DNA of 64,000 nt from positions 37,495 to 101,494 of the forward strand of contig DATEGZ010000149.1 in assembly GCA_035279905.1 (NCBI GenBank), in the 5' to 3' direction. Positions 36,153 to 43,829 of the stretch are shown piece by piece. Source of the DNA: DATEGZ01 sp035279905. Lineage in GTDB: Bacteria; Acidobacteriota; Vicinamibacteria; Vicinamibacterales; SCN-69-37. Positions within the stretch are counted from its first letter, which is position 1; every line of letters begins with the position of its first letter. A program made the translations under genes and the position numbers. The notes beneath the pieces are model-generated. The model was not told the DNA's origin and searched no databases. It worked only from the letters and a program-made list of their open reading frames with translations.

Positions 36153-36971
36153 CTACCGCATTCCGAACGCCTGCCGCAGCTTCGTCATCTGCTGCTGCAC
36201 GTCCAGCCAGTCGGCCGAGGCCGCGGGCACGGGGTGCGCGTCGATCCAGCTCTGGACCTTCGCCGTCTGCGTGACGAGCTGCTGGAACTCCGCGGACGCG
36301 GGTTTGCCGTCGCTCGCCCGCGACTTCACGGCGTCGGCGAGCTTGCTGAGCTTCTCGACTTCCTTCTTCGCGCTGTCGCGATCGGCCTTGGGCACCGTGC
36401 TGTTCTTGTCGATGTTGTCTTTGAAGTGATCGGCGGCCGTCTTGATGGCGTCCGCGGATTGCGCCGTTTCCTTGTCGTTGATCCGGCGCACGGGCGCGCC
36501 CTCCGGCGTCGGAAACGTCGTGCCGTACGCCTCGGCCAGGCTCTTCAGCGACGCGGCTTCGCGATCCCACTCGCTGCGGCCCTTGGTGTTGATCGGCGCG
36601 TTCTTCATGTAGACGTCGATCCTCGTGCCCTGCTGCAGCACCGTCGCCAGCTCCGTGCTCGCAGAGTAGTCGTCGGTGAACCGATCCTTCAGCTTGTTGA
36701 TGTTGTCCTTGTAGTCCTTCAGGAAGTCGGAGACGTCCATTTCGCCGTTCGGGCCGCGCAGCTTCGAGTTCTTGAGGTCACCCGAGAGGTTGCCCTCGAA
36801 CTTGTCGCGGTTCTGCTCGACCTGCTCGATGAGCGCCTTGATGTCTTTGTCGGGCGGCCGCGCGGGCACGGTCTGCGCCCTGAGGCACAGCGGGCTGAGC
36901 GCGAGCGCCATCGACGCTACCAACGACAGCGCGACTCGGATTCGCCGATCGACGACACGGATGTTCGTCAT
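36153..36971 (-). CDS. Exported protein of unknown function, helical
   Basis: The 272-aa product has a signal peptide (VALSLVASMALALSPLCLRAQT). The mature part is charged and mostly helical: DKDIKALIEQVEQNRDKFEG, DFLKDYKDNINKLKDRF, and AKKEVEKLSKLADAVKSR. I recognise no catalytic motif or family. The ATG at 36971 is supported by GGAGG about 8 nt upstream. It is convergent with the DUF2905 gene and divergent from dcd. A periplasmic structural or stress role is conceivable but not shown. Confidence 0.75.
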   Translation of the reverse strand: MTNIRVVDRRIRVALSLVASMALALSPLCLRAQTVPARPPDKDIKALIEQVEQNRDKFEGNLSGDLKNSKLRGPNGEMDVSDFLKDYKDNINKLKDRFTDDYSASTELATVLQQGTRIDVYMKNAPINTKGRSEWDREAASLKSLAEAYGTTFPTPEGAPVRRINDKETAQSADAIKTAADHFKDNIDKNSTVPKADRDSAKKEVEKLSKLADAVKSRASDGKPASAEFQQLVTQTAKVQSWIDAHPVPAASADWLDVQQQMTKLRQAFGMR

Positions 36972-37040
36972 AGAGCCTCCGGAGAGGGGAGAGAGGTGTG
37001 GCTGGGGATTTCGAGGCCAGTCTAGCATATTGATAAGATG

Positions 37041-37062
37041 GCCCGCCCGCGTTCAGGCGGGC
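37041..37062 (+). promoter_or_regulatory. Leader hairpin before dcd
   Basis: GCCCGCC (37041-37047) and GGCGGGC (37056-37062) are perfect arms around an 8-nt loop. The hairpin lies just after a TTGATAAGAT box (37030-37039) and just before the ribosome binding site GAGGAG (37067-37072) of dcd, so it could affect initiation. Confidence 0.4.
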
Positions 37063-37076
37063 ACATGAGGAGTCGC

Positions 37077-37631
37077 GTGGCGATCAAGGCAGACAAGTGG
37101 ATTCGGCGGATGGCGCTCGAGCACAAGATGATCGAGCCGTTCGTGGACACACAGGTGCGCGAGGGCGTCGTGTCCTACGGCTTGTCGTCGTACGGCTACG
37201 ACATCCGCGTGGCCGATGAGTTCAAGATCTTCACGAACATCAACAACACGGTGATCGACCCCAAGCAGTTCGACCCACGATCTTTCGTGGATATCAAGGC
37301 GGACATGTGCATCGTCCCGCCGAACTCGTTCGCGCTGGCCAGGACGATCGAGTACTTCCGCATCCCGCGGGACGTGCTGACCGTGTGCCTCGGGAAGTCC
37401 ACCTACGCGCGCTGCGGGATCATCGTCAACGTCACGCCGTTCGAGCCCGAGTGGGAAGGCTTCGTCACGCTCGAGATCTCGAACACGACGCCGCTGCCGG
37501 CGCGCATCTACTCGAACGAAGGCATCGCGCAGGTGCTGTTCTTCCAGAGCGACGAGCCGTGCGAGAGGTCGTACGCGGACAAGAAGGGGAAGTATCAGGG
37601 ACAGCAGGGAGTGGTGTTGCCGAAGATCTGA
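37077..37631 (+). CDS. dcd: dCTP deaminase
   Basis: The enzyme deaminates dCTP to dUTP for dTMP synthesis. The 184-aa protein starts VAIKADKWIRRMALEH, as most family members do, when GTG at 37077 is used; GAGGAG is 4 nt upstream. The in-frame ATGs at 37038 and 37065 belong to the promoter and leader. Family motifs are SSYGYDIRV, FVDIKADMCIVPPNSFALART, GKSTYARCGIIVNVTPFEPEWEG with the catalytic Glu and Arg region, and the C-terminal KYQGQQGVVLPKI. Confidence 0.93.
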   Translation: MAIKADKWIRRMALEHKMIEPFVDTQVREGVVSYGLSSYGYDIRVADEFKIFTNINNTVIDPKQFDPRSFVDIKADMCIVPPNSFALARTIEYFRIPRDVLTVCLGKSTYARCGIIVNVTPFEPEWEGFVTLEISNTTPLPARIYSNEGIAQVLFFQSDEPCERSYADKKGKYQGQQGVVLPKI

Positions 37632-37680
37632 ACCATTGGGCCATTGGGTCATTGGGTCATTGGGTCATTGGGTCATTGAC
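37632..37680. repeat. Octamer repeat array after dcd
   Basis: About six units of CATTGGGT/CATTGGGC fill the whole 49-bp gap between the dcd stop and the next ATG. The unit is the same as at 2581-2734, 3719-3756 and 4273-4312, 33 kb away. Confidence 0.9.
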
Positions 37681-38199
37681 ATGACGAGTCTAAGCTCGAG
37701 GGCTTTCCTCGGTTGGACGGCCGCGTTCGTTGCCATCCTGGCCCTGGGGCAGTGGGGCGCGCTGGCCCACATGGGGCGCGGGGCGTTTACCCTCTGGTTC
37801 GGGCCCGCGTTCATCCTGTCGCTCGTCGTGAGCTGGCAGGGACGCTGGCAGCGCCTGCTCGCGGCAGCGATCTCGACCGTGCTCGTCGGTCTCTGGCCGG
37901 TTTCCCACTGGCTCACGACTGGCGACCCGCGACCCGCGAAGCTCTACCTCGTCATCGCCGGGATGGTCGACGTCGTCTTCCTCTTGTCGTTCGCGATGGA
38001 TGTCGGGTCGCGGCGAGGGTGGATCGTCAATTCGCCGATTCGGCGGCGGATCAGCTACGGATTCTTGTTCGCGGTCTTTCTGGCGGACCTGACCGGATGG
38101 CCGACGGGACCGTGGCGAAGCGCGCTCTCATCCGCCTGGCTGCTCGTGCTTGTATTTGCGATGTTCTGGCCCGCGCGCAGAGTGGCAGCCCAGTTCTAA
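37681..38199 (+). CDS. Membrane protein of unknown function, five to six spans
   Basis: The 172-aa protein is mostly hydrophobic: FLGWTAAFVAILALGQWG, LWFGPAFILSLVVSW, LAAAISTVLVGLWPVS, LYLVIAGMVDVVFLLSF, YGFLFAVFLADLTGW and SAWLLVLVFAMFW. Short basic loops alternate, ending in ARRVAAQF. No family is recognised. The ATG at 37681 is the first codon outside the octamer repeat; the in-frame codons before it encode repeat. The 3' end runs into the one-armed AAGTTCTAAGTT repeat. Confidence 0.65.
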   Translation: MTSLSSRAFLGWTAAFVAILALGQWGALAHMGRGAFTLWFGPAFILSLVVSWQGRWQRLLAAAISTVLVGLWPVSHWLTTGDPRPAKLYLVIAGMVDVVFLLSFAMDVGSRRGWIVNSPIRRRISYGFLFAVFLADLTGWPTGPWRSALSSAWLLVLVFAMFWPARRVAAQF

Positions 38200-38237
38200 G
38201 TTCCAAGTTTGAAGTTCTAAGTTTGAAGTTCTAAGTT
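38195..38237. repeat. AAGTTCTAAGTT repeat, single arm
   Basis: Units AGTTCTAAGTT, CCAAGTTTGA and AAGTTCTAAGTT follow each other for about 43 bp, matching the right arm of the element at 35845-35942. There is no complementary arm here. It lies between convergent genes. Confidence 0.85.
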
Positions 38238-38245
38238 GGACCGCG

Positions 38246-39196
38246 TTATTCCTCGTTCGGCGGTCCGCCGCCGGCTTTCGCCACGTCGTCCTGCTTCACC
38301 TTCTCCACGTTGAACTTCTGCGCGCTCGCGGTGATCTTGTCGAAGGCCTCGTCGAAATCGATCGACGGCGCCTTGACGAAGCGCGTGTAGTTCACGCGCG
38401 CGACGACGAACGCCTTGAGGTACGGGCTCGTGAGGCCCTTCGCCTTCAGCTTCTCGACCACGGCGACCACCGCGTCATCGAGCTTGAGCACTTTCTTGCC
38501 GCGCCGCTCGCGCTCCTTGAGCGCTTTGTCCATCGCCTGGTCGAGGAACTCGTCGGTGCGGCGGAGGATCGACTGGTACGCGCCGCCGCTGAATCGGGGC
38601 CGTTCCTCGTAGCAGACGCCGAGCGTGAGGAACGACGGCTGCTCGAACTCGAAGGCGAAGCTCTCTTCCTTCGAGTCGCTCGTCTCGGCGAGCGCGCGCG
38701 CCATGCGAATCACCTCGAGCGACTTCTCGCGCAGGTTGTGCGCCTTCTCGGTGTTGAGCGCGAGGATCTTGAACGCGACTTCGGCGTCCGGCACGACCAG
38801 CGCCGTCACCGCGCGGTAGCCGAGCTTCTTCAGTGCCTGCAGGCGGTGATTGCCGTTCGGCGTCCAATACCCCTTGTCCTTGTGGACGACGATGATCGGG
38901 TCGAGGAAGCGGCCGATCTTCTCGACGACGCCCATCAGGCGCTTGACGTGCGTGTCCGAAGGGTCGCGCTGGTACGGCGTCGGCTCCACGCGGTCGACCG
39001 GCAGGCTCGCGAGCATCAGCGGCTTGCCGCCGACAGGATCGCGAAAGCGCGCGAGCACGGCGCCGCCGTCGCCGGTGATGGCGGACGCCAAGGCGTCGAG
39101 CTCGCGGCCGTCAACTTCTGCCATCTCGGCGGCAGCCAGGCCGAGCGACGATGCGGCGACTTTCTTGCGGCGGACGGGGGCTTTGCGCTTGGCCAT
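38246..39196 (-). CDS. ParB-like nuclease/CTPase-domain protein without a ParA partner
   Basis: The 316-aa protein carries a ParB/sulfiredoxin-like N-terminal domain at residues about 60-160: LPVDRVEPTPYQRDPSDTH, IVVHKDKGYWTPNGNHRLQAL (the GxHR-like pocket, here NGNHR) and KLGYRAVTALVV. The N-terminus is basic (MAKRKAPVRRKK). The C-terminal half is helical and charged (ALKERERRGKKVLKLDDAV). It could bind DNA or nucleotide, but no parA, parS-like palindrome or plasmid gene is near, so a chromosome-segregation role is not supported. The Sir2 gene lies 5 bp upstream on the same strand. Confidence 0.75.
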   Translation of the reverse strand: MAKRKAPVRRKKVAASSLGLAAAEMAEVDGRELDALASAITGDGGAVLARFRDPVGGKPLMLASLPVDRVEPTPYQRDPSDTHVKRLMGVVEKIGRFLDPIIVVHKDKGYWTPNGNHRLQALKKLGYRAVTALVVPDAEVAFKILALNTEKAHNLREKSLEVIRMARALAETSDSKEESFAFEFEQPSFLTLGVCYEERPRFSGGAYQSILRRTDEFLDQAMDKALKERERRGKKVLKLDDAVVAVVEKLKAKGLTSPYLKAFVVARVNYTRFVKAPSIDFDEAFDKITASAQKFNVEKVKQDDVAKAGGGPPNEE

Positions 39197-39201
39197 AGGG
39201 G

Positions 39202-39933
39202 TCAGGATGCCAGGGCCGGCAGGATCTCCTCGGCCTTGCCTTTGATCGCGACATCCACGCTCGTGGACGCGTCGGTGTCGTCGATGTTGATCTCAATCGT
39301 CATCGCGCCGTGTCGTTTCGCCTGGTGCACGAGTCCCGCGGCAGGATAAACGATCGCCGAGGTGCCGATCGCGAGAAAGACGTCGCACTCGGTTGCGGCC
39401 GTCGCGGCCTCGACGTCGTCGGGATTGAGCGACTCGCCGAACCACACGACGCCCGGCCTGACCGTGGCGCCGCAGTGCGGGCAGAGCGGCGGCAGGCGAG
39501 GGTGCGGGACCGTCGTGTCGAGCCAGTCGCGCCGGCCGGCGGCGCACGCCTGGTAGCAGCGGACGTGCCAGATGGATCCGTGCAGGCGGATCAGCCGTTC
39601 GGCGCCGGCTTTCTCGTGCAGCCCGTCGACGTTCTGCGTCAGCAGCGTGAAGCCGGCCCGCTCGCGCGTCCAGCGGGCCAGCACGTCGTGCGCGGCGTTC
39701 GGCTGCGCCTGCTGGATGAGTCCACGGCGCCAGTCGTACCACTCCCAGACGAGTCGGGGGTCTTTGTCGAAGGCCTCGGGCGTGGCGAGCGTTTCTGCGC
39801 GGAAGTTCTTCCAGAGGCCGTTGGCGCCGCGAAACGTCGGGATGCCGGACGCCGCCGACACGCCGGCGCCGGTGAGCGCGGTCACGCGCCGGGCGGTGCG
39901 GAGACGATCGGCGACGCGGGCGAGCTGGTCCAC
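39202..39933 (-). CDS. NAD-dependent protein deacylase, Sir2 family
   Basis: The 243-aa sirtuin removes acyl groups from lysines with NAD. It has the NAD motif ALTGAGVSAASGIPTFRGANG, the TQNVDGLHEKAG segment and the catalytic His in LIRLHGSIWHV. Candidate zinc ligands are Cys in RCYQACAAG (spacing C-x3-C, where C-x2-C is usual) and CPHCG. VVWFGESLNPD and GTSAIVYPAAGL complete the fold. The GTG at 39933 is the start. The next gene on this strand, ParB-like, begins 5 bp after its stop. Confidence 0.9.
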   Translation of the reverse strand: MDQLARVADRLRTARRVTALTGAGVSAASGIPTFRGANGLWKNFRAETLATPEAFDKDPRLVWEWYDWRRGLIQQAQPNAAHDVLARWTRERAGFTLLTQNVDGLHEKAGAERLIRLHGSIWHVRCYQACAAGRRDWLDTTVPHPRLPPLCPHCGATVRPGVVWFGESLNPDDVEAATAATECDVFLAIGTSAIVYPAAGLVHQAKRHGAMTIEINIDDTDASTSVDVAIKGKAEEILPALAS

Positions 39934-39942
39934 GCTCGCCGT

Positions 39943-40407
39943 TCAGAGCTTGCCGGCCGCGGCGGCTGCGAGTGTTTTGGCCACGGTCTTCGCTTGCGCG
40001 AGATCGAAGCCGTAGATACGAATCTCGAACGCGGACGTGCCTTTCTTGACGACCAGCCCGCAGCCCGCGCGGTTCGTGCCCGCGAAGTACACGTAATACG
40101 CATCGTCACCGACCCCGCTCACGGGTTCGACGGTGACGCCAGGAAGCGTGGAGGCTTTCCCGGCATTGAACTGTTCAACAGGGCTCTTCCCGCTGCGAGG
40201 CTGGTTGATGGTCAGCGTCACCATCTTGCCTGGACCGGCCCACTGACACGAGGTTGGCGCGCTGATCGCCGTGCCGGCAGCGACGGTGACGCCGGTTGCC
40301 TGGTTGACTTGAGCCGTGGTCAGAAGGTCGCAGGCGATTGGCGCAGCGGACGCGGGTGGTTTGGCGGATGCTTGAAAAGCGAGAAAGGTGGCCAGGATCA
40401 GAATCAT
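39943..40407 (-). CDS. Small exported protein, DUF3558-like
   Basis: The 154-aa product starts with a short signal (MILILATFLAFQASA). The mature part has CDLLTTAQVNQATGVTV, SCQWAGPGKMVTLTIN, PGVTVEPVSGVGDDAYYV and GLVVKKGTSAFEI, the alternating pattern of DUF3558/lipoprotein-like proteins with two or three cysteines that may pair. Function is unknown. It lies 23 bp after the CapA-like gene and 9 bp before sir2 on the same strand. Confidence 0.7.
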   Translation of the reverse strand: MILILATFLAFQASAKPPASAAPIACDLLTTAQVNQATGVTVAAGTAISAPTSCQWAGPGKMVTLTINQPRSGKSPVEQFNAGKASTLPGVTVEPVSGVGDDAYYVYFAGTNRAGCGLVVKKGTSAFEIRIYGFDLAQAKTVAKTLAAAAAGKL

Positions 40408-40430
40408 GTGAGCAGGGTACACCAGTCGGT

Positions 40431-41642
40431 TCACCGCGGGCGCGACACGATGATGCCCGTCTCTCCCTTGATTTCGATCGACGTCCCGAACGGCCGTGAC
40501 GCGTCGGCGAGGCGTTGGAGGATGTAGGTGGCCCTGGGCCCCGTTGCCGGGCTGGGCAGGCCGCGCGTGTGCAGGAACTCGTTGCTGGCGTACGCGTTGT
40601 GGACATCCGGCTGTCCGTCGCCGATGTTGTTCAGCACCACGGGGCGGAGAGCGATCGAGGTAAGCGTTTTGTCGAACTGGACCGAGGCCACGACGCTTTC
40701 CCACGCCATCGGCTCGTCGATGTACGTCAGCGTCGGCGGCACGTTGTAGATGAAGTTGCCGAGGTCGTAGAAAATCGGCCGGCCTTTGTAGATCTCCACG
40801 CCGTGGATCAACGGTGCGCCGTGCATGACGATGATGTCGGCGCCCGCGTCGATCTCGTCGTGCGTCCACTTCACCAGCCACGGGTTCGGGGCGAGCCGCT
40901 CGGGCATCCCCTCCGTGAAGATCGTCGAGAACGAGTGATTTCCGAAGACGTGATTGTGCTGGTAGACGATCACGACGTCCGCCCGCTGGCGCGCGTCGCG
41001 GATGCTCTGGAGAATGCGCCGCGCGTCCTCTTGATTCGGAGTGTTTGCTGGCGCTCCCGGCAGATCCTCGGTGGCCCCGTTCGGCCGATCGCCGGCCAGG
41101 ATCCGAAGTTCGTTCACGCCCGGGTGATCCGCGGTGGCGCCTCCGCCGGCGGCGATCAATCCCGACGCGCTCGCGATGAGCGCAATCGTTCCCTTCGGTG
41201 TCTTCAGATACGCCGGCGATGCCGCGTCCGAGATCGTTGCGCCGGTGCCCGCGTGGACGATGCGCCGGCGGTCGGCTTCGCTGATCGTGTTCCGAATGCC
41301 GGTCTCTTTCAGATCGAAGGCGTGATTGCCGGAGAGCGCCAGCAGATTGAAGCCCATGGCCGATAGCGCGTCGAGCGCCTCCGGCGGCGTGAGAAATCCG
41401 CGGCCTTCCTGGATGGTCTGGCCCGGTTGAGCGACGGCGGCCTCGAGGTTGGTGAAAATCACATCGCCGTTCAGCAGGGCCTTGATCGACGACACGGCCT
41501 CCGGCTTGGTCGCGCGCAAGTCCGAGCGGATCATCGATTGTCCGGCCAGCACGATGGTCATCGCAGGCGTCTGGCTCATCGGGAACGCAGACACCGCGCC
41601 CGTCATTGCCAGCAGCGCCGCAAGGCGCAGGGTCTTGCCCAC
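40431..41642 (-). CDS. CapA-family metallophosphatase-like protein, exported
   Basis: The 403-aa protein belongs to the CapA/PgsA branch linked in Bacillus to poly-gamma-glutamate capsule; the fold is that of calcineurin-like phosphatases. Residues 1-27 are signal-like (LAALLAMTGAVSAFPMS). Metal-site motifs are VIFTNLEAAV, LALSGNHAFDLK, VIVYQHNHVFGNH and IIVMHGAPLIHGVEIYKGRPIFYDLGNF. The usual opening GD is replaced by AGQSMI, so activity may be altered. No capsule synthase genes are nearby. The BI-1 gene ends 1 bp before its start. Confidence 0.82.
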   Translation of the reverse strand: MGKTLRLAALLAMTGAVSAFPMSQTPAMTIVLAGQSMIRSDLRATKPEAVSSIKALLNGDVIFTNLEAAVAQPGQTIQEGRGFLTPPEALDALSAMGFNLLALSGNHAFDLKETGIRNTISEADRRRIVHAGTGATISDAASPAYLKTPKGTIALIASASGLIAAGGGATADHPGVNELRILAGDRPNGATEDLPGAPANTPNQEDARRILQSIRDARQRADVVIVYQHNHVFGNHSFSTIFTEGMPERLAPNPWLVKWTHDEIDAGADIIVMHGAPLIHGVEIYKGRPIFYDLGNFIYNVPPTLTYIDEPMAWESVVASVQFDKTLTSIALRPVVLNNIGDGQPDVHNAYASNEFLHTRGLPSPATGPRATYILQRLADASRPFGTSIEIKGETGIIVSRPR

Positions 41643-41643
41643 C

Positions 41644-42354
41644 TCAGTTCCTGCGGCTCCCGGTGAACCGCAGCAGCATCAGAAACAGGTTAATGAAGTC
41701 GAGGTAGAGCGTGAGCGCGCCGACGATCGCGTAGGAGCCCGTCTGGCCGGAGGGCATGGCCGTCGCCATCACGCGAAGGCGTTGCGCGTCATACGCCGTG
41801 AGACCGGTGAAGACGATGACGCCGATCACGCTGATGACGAACTGCAGGCCGTCGCTGTGCCAGAACATGCCGACGATGGACGCGATCACGACGCCGACGA
41901 GCCCCATGAACAGGAACTGGCCCCAGCCCGCCAGGCTGCGGCTCGTCGTCGTGCCGTAGAGCGCCAGCGCGCCGAACATCGTCGCGCACGTGAGAAAGGT
42001 CGTCGCGATCGACTGGCCCGTGAACGCGAGCAGAATGAACGAGAACGTCAAGCCCGTGAGGCCGGAGTAGAGCAGGAAGAGCAGCGACGCGGTCCCGGGC
42101 GCCATCTTGTGCACGCGCGCCGACAGCCAGAACACGAGGCCGAGCTGCGCGAGCAGGAGGACCCAGTAGATGCCGCGATTGGCCGCAATCGCGCTGAGCA
42201 CCGCCGGAGATTGCGCGACCGCGTAGGCCACGAAGGCCGTGACGCCGAGGCCGGCGCACATCCAGCTGTAGACGCTGCGGAGAAAGCTCGTCACTCGTGC
42301 GTCGACGTCGGTTGTCCCGAGCGTTCGGTCCGCCTGAAGGTCGTACTGGGCCAT
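41644..42354 (-). CDS. Bax inhibitor-1/YccA family membrane protein
   Basis: The 236-aa protein has seven hydrophobic spans, starting with VYSWMCAGLGVTAFVAYAVA and ending with the characteristic LYLDFINLFLMLLRFTG. The ITGLTFSFILLAFTG-type region and TGLTAYDAQRL are typical for the BI-1/YccA family, which forms pH-gated calcium leak channels or modulates FtsH proteolysis in different bacteria. The ATG at 42354 is preceded by AAGGAG. A 123-bp inverted repeat lies 30 bp upstream of it. Confidence 0.9.
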   Translation of the reverse strand: MAQYDLQADRTLGTTDVDARVTSFLRSVYSWMCAGLGVTAFVAYAVAQSPAVLSAIAANRGIYWVLLLAQLGLVFWLSARVHKMAPGTASLLFLLYSGLTGLTFSFILLAFTGQSIATTFLTCATMFGALALYGTTTSRSLAGWGQFLFMGLVGVVIASIVGMFWHSDGLQFVISVIGVIVFTGLTAYDAQRLRVMATAMPSGQTGSYAIVGALTLYLDFINLFLMLLRFTGSRRN

Positions 42355-42384
42355 GGGCGTGCTCCTTGGAGAGGCCGGCTTTTT

Positions 42385-42507
42385 CAGGATGCTAGAGCCG
42401 TTCTCACTTCCGCGTAGAGCAAAGTCTACGTGAATCGTCAGACTTCCGGCCCAATTTCATCGGGTGGCTCACTACAGGAAGGAAAGTGAGAACGGCTCTA
42501 GCACCTG
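42385..42507. repeat. 123-bp inverted repeat between BI-1 and the initiator tRNA
   Basis: TGCTAGAGCCGTTCTCACTT (42390-42409) is exactly complementary to 42484-42503. With one bulged A the arms extend through CAGG/CCTG to 42385 and 42507. The 74-bp centre contains its own hairpin, CGTAGA...TCTACG. There is no coding frame. The organisation is that of a MITE-like or processing element; no target duplication is visible. Confidence 0.85.
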
Positions 42508-42562
42508 TCGGACTCGATGAGGCGAAGCGGTTGAGACGCTTGTGATACGATGATTGTCTCGA

Positions 42563-42639
<77 letters not shown>

Positions 42640-42653
42640 ATTTCAACCTACAG

Positions 42654-42691
42654 CGAGAGGTCGCCGAATCCCGGCGACCTCCTCGTTTTTC
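42654..42691 (+). terminator. Intrinsic terminator of the tRNA gene
   Basis: GAGGTCGCCG (42657-42666) and CGGCGACCTC (42672-42681) pair around AATCC, extended by CGAG/CTCG, and are followed by TTTTTCT. Confidence 0.9.
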
Positions 42692-42717
42692 TGGTCCCCA
42701 CAGGAGCGAGTCAACGA

Positions 42718-42924
42718 ATGACAGGAACCATCAAGACACTGCGCGCAGACAAAGGATTCGGGTTTATTCGAGATGCCTCCGGTAAAGAGGTGTTTTTTCA
42801 TTCCAGCGCCATTTATGGCGAGGGCATCGACATGCTGCGCGAGGGCGACGGCGTCGAGTTCGAGCTTGGCGACGGCGGCGCGAAAGGGCCTCGGGCGACC
42901 AGCGTCCGCCGGACCACCACGTAG
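42718..42924 (+). CDS. Cold-shock domain protein (CspA family)
   Basis: This 68-aa single-domain RNA chaperone has MTGTIKTLRADKGFGFIRD containing RNP1 (KGFGFI) and VFFHSSAI as RNP2, followed by LREGDGVEFEL. It melts RNA structure and often acts in cold or growth-phase control. AGGAGCGAG lies just before the ATG. It lies immediately after the tRNA terminator and reads in the same direction, with only 26 bp between, so its promoter may lie inside the tRNA unit or readthrough may supply it. Confidence 0.9.
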   Translation: MTGTIKTLRADKGFGFIRDASGKEVFFHSSAIYGEGIDMLREGDGVEFELGDGGAKGPRATSVRRTTT

Positions 42925-43052
42925 ACCGTCTTCACTTGGCGCTGCAAGTCCTCGGCTTCGGCCGTGGGACTTGCAGCCGCCAGCATCGCCGCAAGATCGC
43001 CCTTCAGTTAGAATCACTCACCCCAGCACGAAACGTCGAGAGGCTCGAAGTC

Positions 43053-43817
43053 GTGTGCCCCGAACACGCCTACGTCAAGGCGGTGGCTTTTCCTGACGGC
43101 GTCGCTTCGCAGGACGGCGCAGTCGGGTTCCTCGAACTGCGTAGGGGCGGCGTTCTTTCGTTGGATCTGGACTCAGGACAGGAGCTGTGGACCGTGCCGC
43201 TGGACGCTCGTCCGCGGCTGGCCCTCACCACACGCCTCGTCGTCGAGGACCGCGCGCGCTCGCAGGGCAACCTTCTACAGCTGCTGATTCTGAACGTCCA
43301 GGCGCAGGGCGCTGTCGATCGTGACCTCGAGCCGGTGGTCCTGCCCGAGTGGGTGTCCGTTTCCGATCCCGAACAATCGCTTGATCTGGAATTCGAGGCC
43401 GAGGGCGAGTCGTTGGTGATCTGCTGGCGGGCAGAGTCGCGTTATCAGGGGGGCGCCCCGCCGCCGCCGGAGATCGAGGCGCGTGCGCGCCGGAAATCAA
43501 GCGGGGAAGTCCACGTGAACCTGGGAACTGGACGTATCGTCACGGACATAGGGCGGACCCCGACGGCCCGAGCGGGACGATCGGTCGGCGACGCGCCAGC
43601 GACCCATGACTCCGACGCGATCGCGCGGCTGACGCCGCCTGGCGCGCGCGCGCCCTCCGTGGTGAACGGTCGACTGTTCTATCTCGTCGAACCCGCCACG
43701 GACGGAACGAGCCCCGGATCGCGGCTGGTGTGTCTTGACCTGAAGGACGAGGCAGTCCGGTGGGAACGACTGCTGCCCGGACGACGCGTGATGCGGGCGC
43801 CGGCGCGACGGCAATGA
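43053..43817 (+). CDS. Protein of unknown function with propeller-like strands
   Basis: The protein is 254 aa from GTG 43053. The start is chosen because GAGAGG lies 9 nt upstream and a TAGAAT box is at 43009-43014; codons before it carry an inverted repeat (GCTGCAAGTCC at 42941-42951 with its complement at 42967-42977) and look non-coding. Two strands, GGVLSLDLDSGQELWTVPL and SRLVCLDLKDEAVRWERLL, resemble the blade motif of PQQ-like propellers, but only about two blades can be seen. There is no signal peptide. It is followed after 12 bp by the large propeller gene, probably in one operon. Confidence 0.6.
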   Translation: MCPEHAYVKAVAFPDGVASQDGAVGFLELRRGGVLSLDLDSGQELWTVPLDARPRLALTTRLVVEDRARSQGNLLQLLILNVQAQGAVDRDLEPVVLPEWVSVSDPEQSLDLEFEAEGESLVICWRAESRYQGGAPPPPEIEARARRKSSGEVHVNLGTGRIVTDIGRTPTARAGRSVGDAPATHDSDAIARLTPPGARAPSVVNGRLFYLVEPATDGTSPGSRLVCLDLKDEAVRWERLLPGRRVMRAPARRQ

Positions 43818-43829
43818 AGGTGAGGATCC

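Noticed and set aside
38246..39196. ParB-like gene as a sign of a chromosome origin or plasmid
   Set aside because: No parA, DnaA boxes, rep gene or replication origin features are in the window.
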